From: Gluconacetobacter tumulisoli
Lineage (GTDB): Bacteria > Pseudomonadota > Alphaproteobacteria > Acetobacterales > Acetobacteraceae
DNA: 64,000 nucleotides
Assembly (NCBI RefSeq): GCF_014174155.1
Contig: NZ_JABEQM010000005.1
Coordinates: forward strand, 62,001-126,000
Reading direction: 5' to 3'
Position 1 is the stretch's first letter. Each line of letters opens with the position of its first letter. The notes under the pieces are model-generated. The model was not told the DNA's origin, made no database searches, and worked only from the letters and a program-made list of their open reading frames with translations. Both the position numbers and the translations under genes were made by a program. Positions 16,559-25,603 of the stretch are shown one piece after another.

Positions 16559-17719
16559 TCACATATCGGGAACCAGGGCCATGGGCCCGGCCTGGGCCTC
16601 GATGGTCCTGCGGACGGTACCGGTGCGCACGTCGATCGTCGCAACCTTGCCGTTCTCGGCGGTGGAATAGAGCAGCGGCGCCGCATCCGGGCTGACGGCG
16701 ATCCCACGGGCAGGTTCCGGCAGGTCGATGCGCCGCACCAGCACATGGGCGGCGGGATCGATCTCCCACACCTCGGTACCGGCAGTCTTGTGCGTCCAGT
16801 AGGTGCCGACATGCATCAGGACGAACAGATGGCCGCTGGCCCGGTTCCAGGCGAACGGCTGCGCGCCGCCGGGCCGCCAGGCGATATCCTGCACCCCCGT
16901 CCCCGCGACCGGCTGCCCCGCCGCCTGCTGGATGGACCACGGCGTACCGACGACCGGGTCCTGCCCGAGGGTCGTCGCATAGACCTTGCCCGAATAGGAT
17001 ATGAACAGTGCGCGGCCGGTGGCGCGATCGACCATTCCCTGCTCGAAGATCGGATCGTTGTTCGCGTCGAAGAACGGCTTCGTATGCGTGACCTTCACCT
17101 CCGTGCCGCCGGCATAGCCGACATTGGTCAGCGATCCGTCCCCGCACAGGCTGGAGAACCCGCCGGCCTTCCACGGAAAGACCAGCGCGCAGCCGGGAAT
17201 ATCGACCGTACGCGCCACCGATCCATGGGCCAGGTCGATGACCGTCACCGATGTCGCCGGGCTCATGTCGAAGACGTAGCCCCAGCGCCCGTCGGGGCTG
17301 ACGTCGAAATCCTGCTTCTTGTAGACCGCCAGCGCGCGCGGCGGCAGGTCGATCTCCCGCAGCAGCTTCAGCGTCCTGGCATCATATTCCTGCAGCAGGT
17401 CCTGCCGCGTGCCATGATCGACACGGGACCAGATCGTATCGGCGACATAAAAGATCCTGCGGTCGGGGGACAGGACGATGTTGCCCAGGATGCTGGCCGG
17501 GACGGTGCCGAGGATACGCCCGGCATCCCCGTCATAAATGGTATAGGCCGTGTCCGCCGTCGCCGGCAGGAACCAATGGGGGGCGACCGGCGGCAGGGTG
17601 GCCACGTCGCTCTGCTCCGCCTGCAGGACGGGGGTGTCCGCGTGGGCGGCACCCGCCGACAGCATCAGCATGGCGGAAAATGCCGCACGCCACGCGGTGT
17701 TCATGCTCCAACCCACCAT
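16559..17719 (-). CDS. mauB: TTQ-dependent amine dehydrogenase heavy (alpha) chain
   Basis: A 386-residue precursor with a Sec signal ending AGAAHA|DTP and then a seven-bladed beta-propeller, seen as repeated strands such as GNIVLSPDRRIFYVADT, DFDVSPDGRWGYVFDM, DIAWRPGGAQPFAWNRASGHLFVLMHVGTYWTHK and GIAVSPDAAPLLYST. The heavy chain cradles the TTQ light chain in the periplasmic alpha2-beta2 enzyme. HVGTYWTHKTAGTEVWEID is a stretch conserved in methylamine and aromatic amine dehydrogenase heavy chains. The ATG at 17719 is chosen for the GAGG six bases upstream; 17704 is an alternative. It is the first enzyme gene of the cluster, 131 bp downstream of the TonB receptor on the same strand. Confidence 0.9.
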   Translation of the reverse strand: MVGWSMNTAWRAAFSAMLMLSAGAAHADTPVLQAEQSDVATLPPVAPHWFLPATADTAYTIYDGDAGRILGTVPASILGNIVLSPDRRIFYVADTIWSRVDHGTRQDLLQEYDARTLKLLREIDLPPRALAVYKKQDFDVSPDGRWGYVFDMSPATSVTVIDLAHGSVARTVDIPGCALVFPWKAGGFSSLCGDGSLTNVGYAGGTEVKVTHTKPFFDANNDPIFEQGMVDRATGRALFISYSGKVYATTLGQDPVVGTPWSIQQAAGQPVAGTGVQDIAWRPGGAQPFAWNRASGHLFVLMHVGTYWTHKTAGTEVWEIDPAAHVLVRRIDLPEPARGIAVSPDAAPLLYSTAENGKVATIDVRTGTVRRTIEAQAGPMALVPDM

Positions 17720-17750
17720 CACGGTCCTCTTGCCCCTTTTCAAGGTGACA

Positions 17751-17764
17751 TGCCCGATCGGGCA
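17751..17764. promoter_or_regulatory. Perfect 14-bp palindrome upstream of mauB, candidate operator
   Basis: TGCCCGATCGGGCA is a perfect palindrome 32-45 bp upstream of the chosen mauB start, inside the gap after the TonB receptor gene. It could be a regulator site controlling the dehydrogenase genes or a small hairpin in the mRNA. No second copy was noticed in the cluster. Confidence 0.35.
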
Positions 17765-17850
17765 CGCCCTGTCCCGTCCCGATATGTCCCGTGGAACCGG
17801 ACGCGGCCGGACCCCGTATTCCCGGCCCTGCCGCGTTTCTCTCCGGCGTC

Positions 17851-20448
17851 TTAATATTCGGCGCTGATCGTGCCGAAATACTCGCGGACCGCTCCACGCT
17901 CCAGCGACTGGTAGTCGCCCCCGTCGCCCGACTGGCCGCCGATCGGGAAACCGTTCTCGCCCATCATCGCGATATATTTCTGGTTGAAGAGGTTATAGAT
18001 CTCGAAGCTGGCGGTCACGTTCTTCAGCACGCTGAGATTGCCGAACCGATATTTGGCGCCGAGATTGGCCATCCAGTAAGAGCCGATGCTCGTATCGTTC
18101 ATGTACGAGAAGTAACGCTTGCCGTAGTAATTCACATCGAAATGGGCGGACGCTCCCTTATATTCGTATGCGAGACTGGTCTTGTACATAACCTGCGGAT
18201 AGGCAAGCATCTTCTTGCCCTTGATATCGCAATCCCCCGCAAGCGGGCAGATATTGACGTGATCCGCATAGGTGAAATGATTGTAGCTGATCGAGTTGGT
18301 CCAGGACAGGCCGTGCGCCAGCCCGTTGAACGGCGACAGCGTCAGGAACGCATCCGTCCCGTACATCGTCGCGTGTTTCGAGTTGACGACCGAGGTGATC
18401 GGATTGTTCAGGCTTCCCACCGAGGCGGAGATCAGACGGTTGTACGCATCCGAATGATATGCGTCGACAGAGGCCTGGATCTTGGGCGACGTGTACCTGT
18501 AGCCAACCACATAGGAAAAATCGCGCTCGTTCGGCAGGTTGTGCTGAAGCTGCTGGAACGCATCCTGCGACGACACCGCCCAGGGAGAGACCGAACCGCC
18601 CGAGGGCGCCACCATGAACGGCCGCATGTTCTCGGCGAAATCGAAATACAGCTCGTGCCCACGCAGGAAATGCCAGTCGAGATTGACCGCCGGCAGGAAT
18701 GCCGCCGCCGAGGTCATCGATCCGTTCGGCAGGCCCGAGACCGAGCCATAACCCGTGTCGCTGCCGTAGCCGGCATCGACGTTGCCGTAATACGCGCCGC
18801 CGGACGTCGTCTGCAGCATGGACCGGAAGCCGTAGGTCACCGCCAGGCTGTCCACCGGACGCCAGGTGTCCATAAGGTGGAACTGGAATGCATTGGTATT
18901 CCAGGTAAAGCCGTAGCCTTGCTGGAAGGGAGGGCCATAGGTGGTGTAGGGCCCGACGGTCTTGAGCGGCGCGCCCTGGCCGTAGACCGGTTCGTTATAC
19001 CAGAACAGGTCGGCCCGCTGGGAATTGTTCTCGTACCAGCCGCCGGCATTGATGTTGTGGCGCCCGATGCGCCAGTTGAAGGCGCTGGTGAAGCCGAAGC
19101 GCTGGTAGGACGACTGCCACACTTCCTCGGAATCCGGCGCGCCGGTCCCGAGCGACTGTGTCCAGGGATCGCCATACGTCGCGTGCGTATCATCCGCGGC
19201 GGCGTAGAATACCGTATTCCAGCGCAGGCGATCGGTGAGGGCCAGGTCGGCATTGATACCGCCCAGATAATCCTGTGTCGCTTGTCCGGCATCATAATAG
19301 GCGGTTCCGGCGCCTTCGTTCGTGTTCTGCCAGGAGGCCGGAATGGTCGGGCTGGTGCCCTTCGGGAAGACCAGCGGGGTTCCGCTGCCGACATCGTACG
19401 TGCCCGGACCGGTATAGGTCAGGCCGTTATCGTTCACCCACGCATATTCCGAGGCATTATAGGCCCCCAGATAGTTCGGCGCCCAGGATTCCGTCCGCCA
19501 TCCGGCATTTTTCAGGATGCTGAGGGATTTGTCCGCGTAGCCCCAGACCTCGGCGTCGTTCCAGTTGAAGATCGACGTGATCCGGCTGTCATTCCCGATG
19601 GGCTGGACGAGCTTGCCATTCACCGACTGCATGAACCCGGGGGTCGGGGCGTCGTATTTCCGTTCGTCGGCGCGCGAATACGCGGCATAGAATTTCGTGC
19701 CGGTGCGGTTCAGCGCGCCGCTGTCGACGCGGGCGTAGGTGCGCAACGTGCCGTAGCTGGCGAAAACCTGCGAGACCTTGCCACCCACCTTGTCCTTCGG
19801 ATCGGACGTGTGGAAACGCATCGTGCCGCCAAGGCTGGAATTGCTCGGCAGGTCGACGCCGCCGGCACCCTGCGATGTCTCGACGCTCTGGATATCATCG
19901 GAAATCCAGGCGTTGGCGACGTTCAGGCCGTTGACGCTGGAATAGCTCTGGTCGTTGAGCGGGATGCCATCGAGCGTCATCCCGATCGAATCCTGGAAGA
20001 AGCCGCGCACGTATACGCTGGTGCCCCAGGTGTCGAGGCCGAGCGGATCGCTTGAACTGAAGCTCACGCCCGGCAGCTGGCCGACCGATTTCAGGATGTT
20101 GGTTCCCGCCACCTGCGATTCCAGCATCGCGCGGGTCACGCTGACCTCGGCGCCGTGCGAGACATGGTGGCTGGCGACCACGTTGACCGCCTCGTCCGCC
20201 GCGGCGGCGACGCCGGCGCGACGCGCGGGCGCATGGGTCGGCCCTGCCGTCCTCGCAGCCCCCTGCCGGGCGATCGGGCCCCCGCGGTGCAGATGCGTCG
20301 CGGACGAATGCGACGACGTCGCAGCCGATTCCGGCGCCGTCTGTGCGAAAGCCGCCCCCCCGCCGATCACGCCGCCAAGAACGGCCGTGCCAAGGAGTTG
20401 CGCGCGCAAGAGACGCCTGTTTCGCGCGAAAATCCGTCCTGATCGCAT
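17851..20448 (-). CDS. TonB-dependent outer-membrane receptor, upstream of the amine dehydrogenase genes
   Basis: An 865-residue precursor. It has a signal peptide (LLGTAVLGGVIGGGAAFAQT), then a plug domain with VSVTRAMLESQ, LKSVGQLPGVSFSSSDPLG, YVRGFFQDSIGMTLDGIPLND and GGTMRFHTSD, and then a 22-strand barrel ending in an aromatic residue (EYFGTISAEY), as required for outer-membrane insertion. Residues 36-86 form a low-complexity His/Ala/Arg linker. Such receptors take up siderophores, cobalamin, metals or sugars using TonB energy; the ligand is unknown. It reads in the same direction as the dehydrogenase cluster and could be its first gene. It is divergent from the LysR gene at 20704. Confidence 0.88.
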   Translation of the reverse strand: MRSGRIFARNRRLLRAQLLGTAVLGGVIGGGAAFAQTAPESAATSSHSSATHLHRGGPIARQGAARTAGPTHAPARRAGVAAAADEAVNVVASHHVSHGAEVSVTRAMLESQVAGTNILKSVGQLPGVSFSSSDPLGLDTWGTSVYVRGFFQDSIGMTLDGIPLNDQSYSSVNGLNVANAWISDDIQSVETSQGAGGVDLPSNSSLGGTMRFHTSDPKDKVGGKVSQVFASYGTLRTYARVDSGALNRTGTKFYAAYSRADERKYDAPTPGFMQSVNGKLVQPIGNDSRITSIFNWNDAEVWGYADKSLSILKNAGWRTESWAPNYLGAYNASEYAWVNDNGLTYTGPGTYDVGSGTPLVFPKGTSPTIPASWQNTNEGAGTAYYDAGQATQDYLGGINADLALTDRLRWNTVFYAAADDTHATYGDPWTQSLGTGAPDSEEVWQSSYQRFGFTSAFNWRIGRHNINAGGWYENNSQRADLFWYNEPVYGQGAPLKTVGPYTTYGPPFQQGYGFTWNTNAFQFHLMDTWRPVDSLAVTYGFRSMLQTTSGGAYYGNVDAGYGSDTGYGSVSGLPNGSMTSAAAFLPAVNLDWHFLRGHELYFDFAENMRPFMVAPSGGSVSPWAVSSQDAFQQLQHNLPNERDFSYVVGYRYTSPKIQASVDAYHSDAYNRLISASVGSLNNPITSVVNSKHATMYGTDAFLTLSPFNGLAHGLSWTNSISYNHFTYADHVNICPLAGDCDIKGKKMLAYPQVMYKTSLAYEYKGASAHFDVNYYGKRYFSYMNDTSIGSYWMANLGAKYRFGNLSVLKNVTASFEIYNLFNQKYIAMMGENGFPIGGQSGDGGDYQSLERGAVREYFGTISAEY

Positions 20449-20703
20449 GTAGTGCCTTTCCCCGGCGCCGCGCCCCGCGCGGACGCATCACATTCCGTTC
20501 ATTGCATTTTAACTGTCGAAACAAGCAGGCTCGGTTGACAAGACGTTTTGTGTCCGGACCGTTCGGTTCGCCTCAGACAGATGCACCCGTGCCACACCCT
20601 GTTAAATCCGCGCAACAATATGCAAAAGTTGCCTTCGTTGCAGCACCGGTGACAAAAAGGCACCATCCGTCTAGCATGACCGTCCCCTCGCCCCCGGATT
20701 CCC
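20449..20703. promoter_or_regulatory. Divergent control region between TonB receptor and LysR gene
   Basis: A 255 bp gap, more AT-rich than its surroundings. It contains a perfect TTGACA at 20535-20540 (plus strand, no good -10 at the usual distance) overlapping an imperfect 14-bp palindrome ACAAGACGTTTTGT at 20538-20551. LysR-type proteins normally bind such divergent gaps. The palindrome is a plausible LysR contact point, but it is one mismatch from symmetry and not proven. Confidence 0.35.
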
Positions 20704-21657
20704 ATGCCAGACAAGCGCCTTTTCCCCCCTTTCGGGCCGTTGCGCGCCTTCGACGCATTCGGCCGCACCCGTGGCATCCGCCGGGCGGCGGAATGGCTGC
20801 GCATTGACCATGCCGTCGTCAGCCGGCACATGCGCGCCCTGGAACGATGGACGGGCGTTCCCCTTCTGGACCGGGCCGGCGGAGGGCTGACCGAGGCCGG
20901 CAAGATCTATCACGGCCGGATCACCGCCGCCCTGGACGAGATCGCCAACGCGACCGAGGCCCTGCGCACCGGCGACCCGCCGCAGCTGAGCGTCTGGTGT
21001 GTTCCCGGTTTCGCCTTTCACTGGCTGGTCCGCCGCCTGGGCGCCTTCCGCGAGGAACATCCCGAGATCGACCTGATCCTGCGACCCAGCGACGAGCGCG
21101 CGTCATTCTGGTCCGACGGGGTGGACGCCGATATCCGCTACCGGCTGGACAACGCGACGACGCTGTCCTCCCCCGGTATCCGCCAGGCGGAACTGGCCCG
21201 GCCGCTGGTCTTTCCGGTCGCCAGCCCCGATTTCGTCCGACAGGCCGCCGGCCGGATCCGGCGGATCGAGGATCTGGCATCGCTGCCCCTGCTGGCCGAG
21301 GAAAACAGCGACGAATGGCTGGCCTGGTTCGCAATGCAGGGGGTGCAGGTCCCCACGGTGACCCCGGCCGCCCGTCTGTGGCATGCCCATGTCATGCTGG
21401 CCGCCGCGCGTGAGGGACATGGCGTGGCGCTGGCCAACCAGTTCCTGCTGGAAGACGACCTGGCTTCGGGCAAGCTGGTTCGGCTGGGATCGGCCGATGG
21501 TCCGTTTCCCGGGGCCGCCATCGGGGCCTACACGCTGTTCATTCCGGAAAACCGCTGGGACCGGCCGGCGTTGGTCCGGTTCCGGACGTGGCTGTCGCAC
21601 ATAGCCGGATCGTTCCAGCCCTGCGCCGCCACGTCGCGGCCCGGGGCGGCACCATAA
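20704..21657 (+). CDS. LysR-family transcriptional regulator, GcvA-like
   Basis: A 317-residue regulator. The N-terminal winged helix-turn-helix spans about residues 8-66 (FGPLRAFDAFGRTRGIRRAAEWLRIDHAVVSRHMRALE is the recognition region), followed by LLDRAGGGLTEAGKIYH and a linker helix. The C-terminal effector domain begins near residue 95 and contains EHPEIDLILRPSDE and VPVASPDF-like segments. The short DVDADIRY-type loop and LAEENSDEWLAWF resemble GcvA-group regulators. It is divergent from the TonB receptor/amine dehydrogenase genes and points toward the second TonB receptor, so either or both may be its targets. It would respond to a small molecule, perhaps an amine or amino acid. Confidence 0.87.
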   Translation: MPDKRLFPPFGPLRAFDAFGRTRGIRRAAEWLRIDHAVVSRHMRALERWTGVPLLDRAGGGLTEAGKIYHGRITAALDEIANATEALRTGDPPQLSVWCVPGFAFHWLVRRLGAFREEHPEIDLILRPSDERASFWSDGVDADIRYRLDNATTLSSPGIRQAELARPLVFPVASPDFVRQAAGRIRRIEDLASLPLLAEENSDEWLAWFAMQGVQVPTVTPAARLWHAHVMLAAAREGHGVALANQFLLEDDLASGKLVRLGSADGPFPGAAIGAYTLFIPENRWDRPALVRFRTWLSHIAGSFQPCAATSRPGAAP

Positions 21658-21797
21658 GGGGCTGTTGTCCGTACGCAACAAGCGACGAAAACCCGGCAGG
21701 AAAATGATCATCCTATATTGAAACGTTATATCATACGGTTTAGAGCGGCGAGAGAACCTGCCCCTTTCCTGTTCCTCCAGCCGGACAATCGCCCCGT

Positions 21798-24089
21798 ATG
21801 CCCGCACCGTGCTCTCCCGCCCGTCTCACGTTGGTGACCCTGCTGCTGTCGGGCGTGGCGTCCCTGGCCATGACCCCGGCGCAGGCGGATACGACCGCAT
21901 CCGCCACGCCCCAGGTGCAGCCGGCGAAGACCGGAACCGCAACACCGCCCACCGGGAAACAGACCGCGCCGTCCCCGGCGCCGGCTCCCGTTTCGGTTCC
22001 TTCATCCGCCCCCGAACGCATCACCGTGACGGCGCGCCTCGACCGGGCACGCTCGGCCCTGCAACCCTCGACGGGCGCCACGGTCTACAGTTTCAGCCGC
22101 ACCGCGATCGAAACCGTACCCGGCGGGGACAACGCGCCGTTGAACGGCGTGCTGCTACAGGCCCCCGGTGTGGCGCAGGACAGCTACGGCCAGATCCATG
22201 TCCGCGGCGACCATAACGAGGTGCAGTTCCGCCTGGACGGCGTGCAGCTGCCCGAGGGCCTGACCGTGTTCGGCCAGGCTCTGATGACCCGTTTCGCCGA
22301 TTCCCTCTCGATGACGACGGGCGCGCTACCCAGCGAATACGGCTTCCTGCAGGCGGCGGTGATCGACATCACCACCAAGAACGGCACCACGAATCCCGGG
22401 GGCGATGCCTCGATCTATGGTGGGGCGCGGGATTATTTCTTTCCGTCCCTGCAATATGGCGGACATCACGGAAAATGGGATTATTTCGCCACCGGCGATT
22501 TCCTGCACGACCGGATGGCGATCGAAAACACCACCCCCAGCTTCAACGCCGCGCATGATCTCAGCAACCAGTACCACGCCCTGGGCCACCTGCGGTACAC
22601 GGCCGACGACGACACCCGCATCAGCCTGATCGGTGGCGTGTCCAACGCGGAATATCAGCTTCCGAACAATCCCGGACAGCAGACGCAATTCCAGCAGCCG
22701 GCCTATTCCGGCAGCGCGCTGGCCCAGCGCCTGGCCGGCAGCGTGGACAGCGCCAGCCTGGACGAACACCAGAAGGAAATCACCGATTTCGGCATCCTGT
22801 CCCTGCAGAAGGAAATCGGAAATTTCAGCCTCCAGACCTCGGCGTTCGTACGGTACAGCAGCCTGCGCTATTCCCCGGACATGCTGGGCGACCTCGTCTA
22901 TAACGGCATCGCGCAGCAGGCCGCGCGCTCGGTCTTCTCGTCGGGCAGCCAGGGCGACGTGACATGGCGCATCAACCGCCAGCACACGATGCGCTTCGGC
23001 TACCAGGCGTTCGTCGAACGCAACGTGTCCAAGACGAACTCGCTCGTCTACCAGCAGACGGGCAGCGATGCGAACGGCGACCCCGTCTATGGCGACAGCC
23101 CGATCACGATCCATGATGGCAGCGGACGCACCGGCTGGATCTGGGGTCTGTACGCCCAGGACGAATGGCAGCCGCTGCGCAAGCTGACGGTCAATTACGG
23201 GCTGCGCCTGGACGGGGTAGATGAATATACCCACCAGAAGCAGCTCAGCCCCCGCCTGAACCTGGTCTGGACCCCGCTGCGCGGCACGACGCTGCATGCC
23301 GGCTATTCCCGTTATTTCACCCCGCCGCCGTTCGAGGTCGTCAGCGGCGCGTCGATCGGCAAGTTCGACGGCACCAGCGCCGCCGCCGCCAGCACCCGCA
23401 GCGATACGGTCAAGGCCGAAAGCGACCATTATTTCGACGCCGGCATCACCCAGCAGATCCTGCCGGGCTGGCGCGCCTCGTTCGACGCCTATTACAAGCT
23501 GGCCCACAACCTGATCGACGAAGGCCAGTTCGGCGCGCCGATCATCCTGTCGGGGTTCAATTACCGGCGCGGACAGGTGAACGGCTACGAGGTCAGCACG
23601 TCGTACGATCGCGGCCCGATATCGCTGTACGGCAACATGGCCTGGTCGCGCGCCATCGGCAAGGACATCACCAGCGCGCAATTCAATTTCTCGCCCGACG
23701 ACCTGGCCTATATCCAGCAGCACTGGATCCACCTGGACCATGACCAGCGCTGGACGGCGTCGGCGGGCGGATCCTACACCTTCTTCCATCGCACCGGGCA
23801 TCCGACGCGCCTGTCCGCCACGATGGTCTACGGCAACGGCCTGCGCGCGGACAGCGACATTCCCAACGGCGCCAAGCTGCCGCAATATGTCACCTTCAAC
23901 CTGTCGCTGGTACAATCGTTCCGGGACCTGTTCCACGTACCGTTCCTGAAGCGGACCCAGGTGCGGCTTGACGTCACCAATTTGTTCGACCGGACATACG
24001 AACTGCGCGACGGTTCCGGCATCGGGGTCGGGGCGCCGCAGTACGGGCTGCGCCGGACGATCCTGACCGGAATTTCCCAGCAATTCTGA
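21798..24089 (+). CDS. TonB-dependent outer-membrane receptor
   Basis: A 763-residue precursor with a signal peptide (LVTLLLSGVASLAMTPAQA), a Pro/Ala/Thr-rich linker (to about residue 70), a plug domain (RITVTARLDRARSA, NGVLLQAPGVAQDSYGQIHVRGDHNEVQFRLDGVQLPEG, then GFLQAAVIDITTKNG) and a beta-barrel ending RTILTGISQQF. The final phenylalanine is the usual signal for barrel assembly. The closest style is that of receptors for small organic ligands or sugars rather than catecholate siderophores, but the substrate is unknown. It lies between the LysR gene and an amino acid permease on the same strand, which suggests uptake of a nitrogen compound across both membranes. The start is an ATG; the ribosome site is weak. 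Confidence 0.87.
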   Translation: MPAPCSPARLTLVTLLLSGVASLAMTPAQADTTASATPQVQPAKTGTATPPTGKQTAPSPAPAPVSVPSSAPERITVTARLDRARSALQPSTGATVYSFSRTAIETVPGGDNAPLNGVLLQAPGVAQDSYGQIHVRGDHNEVQFRLDGVQLPEGLTVFGQALMTRFADSLSMTTGALPSEYGFLQAAVIDITTKNGTTNPGGDASIYGGARDYFFPSLQYGGHHGKWDYFATGDFLHDRMAIENTTPSFNAAHDLSNQYHALGHLRYTADDDTRISLIGGVSNAEYQLPNNPGQQTQFQQPAYSGSALAQRLAGSVDSASLDEHQKEITDFGILSLQKEIGNFSLQTSAFVRYSSLRYSPDMLGDLVYNGIAQQAARSVFSSGSQGDVTWRINRQHTMRFGYQAFVERNVSKTNSLVYQQTGSDANGDPVYGDSPITIHDGSGRTGWIWGLYAQDEWQPLRKLTVNYGLRLDGVDEYTHQKQLSPRLNLVWTPLRGTTLHAGYSRYFTPPPFEVVSGASIGKFDGTSAAAASTRSDTVKAESDHYFDAGITQQILPGWRASFDAYYKLAHNLIDEGQFGAPIILSGFNYRRGQVNGYEVSTSYDRGPISLYGNMAWSRAIGKDITSAQFNFSPDDLAYIQQHWIHLDHDQRWTASAGGSYTFFHRTGHPTRLSATMVYGNGLRADSDIPNGAKLPQYVTFNLSLVQSFRDLFHVPFLKRTQVRLDVTNLFDRTYELRDGSGIGVGAPQYGLRRTILTGISQQF

Positions 24090-24108
24090 CCATCCGCCCG
24101 TCGGGCCA

Positions 24109-24144
24109 TGACATTCCGGTTCCGATATCTATAATCGGAACCGA
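24109..24144 (+). promoter_or_regulatory. Strong promoter overlapped by a perfect 10-bp inverted repeat, upstream of permease
   Basis: ATGACA (24109-24114) and a perfect TATAAT (24131-24136) are 16 bases apart. The arms CGGTTCCGAT (24118-24127) and ATCGGAACCG (24135-24144), separated by seven bases, cover the -10 box. A repressor bound there would block RNA polymerase. Transcription would start near 24143, 35 bases before the permease ATG, which has GGGAGG as ribosome site. The absence of a T-run argues against a terminator. Confidence 0.6.
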
Positions 24145-24177
24145 AACGTCCTGGCACCAGGCGGGAGGCCCAAGCCC

Positions 24178-25563
24178 ATGTCCATCTCCACCGCCGCGTC
24201 ACCGGCATCGTCCGTGCCGGACGACGCCGCCCCCGCGCAGTTGCACAAGCGCCACGTCGCGATGATCTCGATCGGCGGCGTGATCGGGGCCAGCCTGTTC
24301 GTCGGATCGTCCACCGCCATCGCCACCGCCGGGCCGGGCGTGTTCCTGTCCTACCTGCTGGCCGGGCTGATCATCCTGTGCGTCACCCGCATGCTGGGCG
24401 AGATGACCGTCGCGGACCCCGACGCCGGATCGTTCGTCGCGCATATCCGGCGCGGCATCGGCCCGCGCACCGCCTTCGTGGGCGGATGGACCTATTGGGT
24501 GATGTGGGCGACGATCCTGGGGATCGAGGCGATCGCGGCGGCCAGCTTCCTGGCGCCGTTCCTGCCGCTGCCGTTCCTGGCAATCGAATGCGCCATCATC
24601 GCCGTGATGACCGGGATCAACCTGTTTTCGGTCCGGGGATACGGCGAATTCGAATATTGGTTCTCGATGACCAAGATCATGACGATCGTGATCTTCATCG
24701 CCACCGGCGGCTGCGCCCTGCTGGGCTTCACCGGATATCGGCCGGATATCCCGTCGAACCTGCTGGGCCACGGCGGCCTGTTCCCCCATGGCGGATTTGC
24801 CCTGATGGCCAGCATCCCCGCCATCATGCTGTCGATGGCCGGCGCCGAGATCACGACGATCGCCGCCATGGAATCCAGCCACCCGGCCGAGAGCGTCGGC
24901 CAGGCCACGCGCTCGGTCGTGCTGAAAATCTTGGTCTTCTACCTGGTGTCGATCGGGCTGATCCTGTGCCTGACGCCGTGGGCGGCGGTTAGCCCCGGGC
25001 GTTCGCCCTTCCTGACGACATTGCAGCGCATCGACATCCCCTTCGCATCACTGCTGATGACGGGGGTGATGCTGGTCGCCACCCTGTCCGCGCTGAATTC
25101 GGGCCTGTACGTGACGTCGCGGATCCTGTGCGAACTGGCCGACAGCGGGGATGCACCGCGCCTGTTCCTGTCGCGCAGCGCAAACGGCACGCCGCGCCGG
25201 GCGATCCTGGCCGGCAGCATCATCGCAATCCTGGTGGCCATCGCCGGCATGCTGTCGCCCGACCTGGTCTTCGCCTTCCTGGTCAGCGCGACCGGGACCT
25301 TCGTCCTGTTCGATTATGTCCTGATCGCGGTCGCCCAGATCCGCCTGCGCCGTCAGGCGATCGCCGACGGCACCCGGCCCGCCCTGCCGATGTGGGGCTT
25401 CCCATGGATTTCCTACGTCACGCTGGCCCTGCTGGTGGGCGCCCTGCTGACGATGCTGGTCGCGACGACGCACACGCGGCTGGAAATCATCCTGGGGTCC
25501 CTGACCGTGGGCTTCCTCATCCTGGTCGAAAAGGGCACGCTGGCCATGCGCGGCACCCGCTAG
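24178..25563 (+). CDS. APC-superfamily amino acid permease
   Basis: A 461-residue inner-membrane protein with 12 predicted membrane segments. It opens with HKRHVAMISIGGVIGASLFVGSS, the glycine-rich helix 1 of the amino acid transporter (AAT/GabP) family, and continues with DPDAGSFVAHIRRGIG and FEYWFSMTKIMTIV. GABA, aromatic amino acids, proline or lysine are the usual substrates; specificity cannot be read from sequence. It closely resembles the permease at 42906-44309, so the two are paralogues. It has its own promoter/operator at 24109-24144 and is convergent with hutH, so histidine uptake is possible. Confidence 0.87.
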   Translation: MSISTAASPASSVPDDAAPAQLHKRHVAMISIGGVIGASLFVGSSTAIATAGPGVFLSYLLAGLIILCVTRMLGEMTVADPDAGSFVAHIRRGIGPRTAFVGGWTYWVMWATILGIEAIAAASFLAPFLPLPFLAIECAIIAVMTGINLFSVRGYGEFEYWFSMTKIMTIVIFIATGGCALLGFTGYRPDIPSNLLGHGGLFPHGGFALMASIPAIMLSMAGAEITTIAAMESSHPAESVGQATRSVVLKILVFYLVSIGLILCLTPWAAVSPGRSPFLTTLQRIDIPFASLLMTGVMLVATLSALNSGLYVTSRILCELADSGDAPRLFLSRSANGTPRRAILAGSIIAILVAIAGMLSPDLVFAFLVSATGTFVLFDYVLIAVAQIRLRRQAIADGTRPALPMWGFPWISYVTLALLVGALLTMLVATTHTRLEIILGSLTVGFLILVEKGTLAMRGTR

Positions 25564-25568
25564 ACCTG

Positions 25569-25592
25569 CGGCGCGGGCGACGCCCCGCGCCG
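25569..25592. terminator. Bidirectional terminator hairpin between permease and hutH
   Basis: Nine-base perfect arms CGGCGCGGG and CCCGCGCCG with a six-base loop lie in the 40 bp gap between two convergent stop codons. No T-run follows on either strand, as is common in GC-rich genomes. Confidence 0.55.
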
Positions 25593-25603
25593 TCCGGGTC
25601 CCC

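Noticed and set aside
17791-20055. 754-codon plus-strand open frame opposite the first TonB receptor
   Set aside because: No homology or domain pattern; the minus-strand receptor has signal peptide, plug and barrel end.
21664-21745. Promoter and inverted repeat (GTTG...CAAC, TTGAAA) before the second TonB receptor
   Set aside because: The -10 match is poor and the arms are only four bases; not distinguishable from chance.
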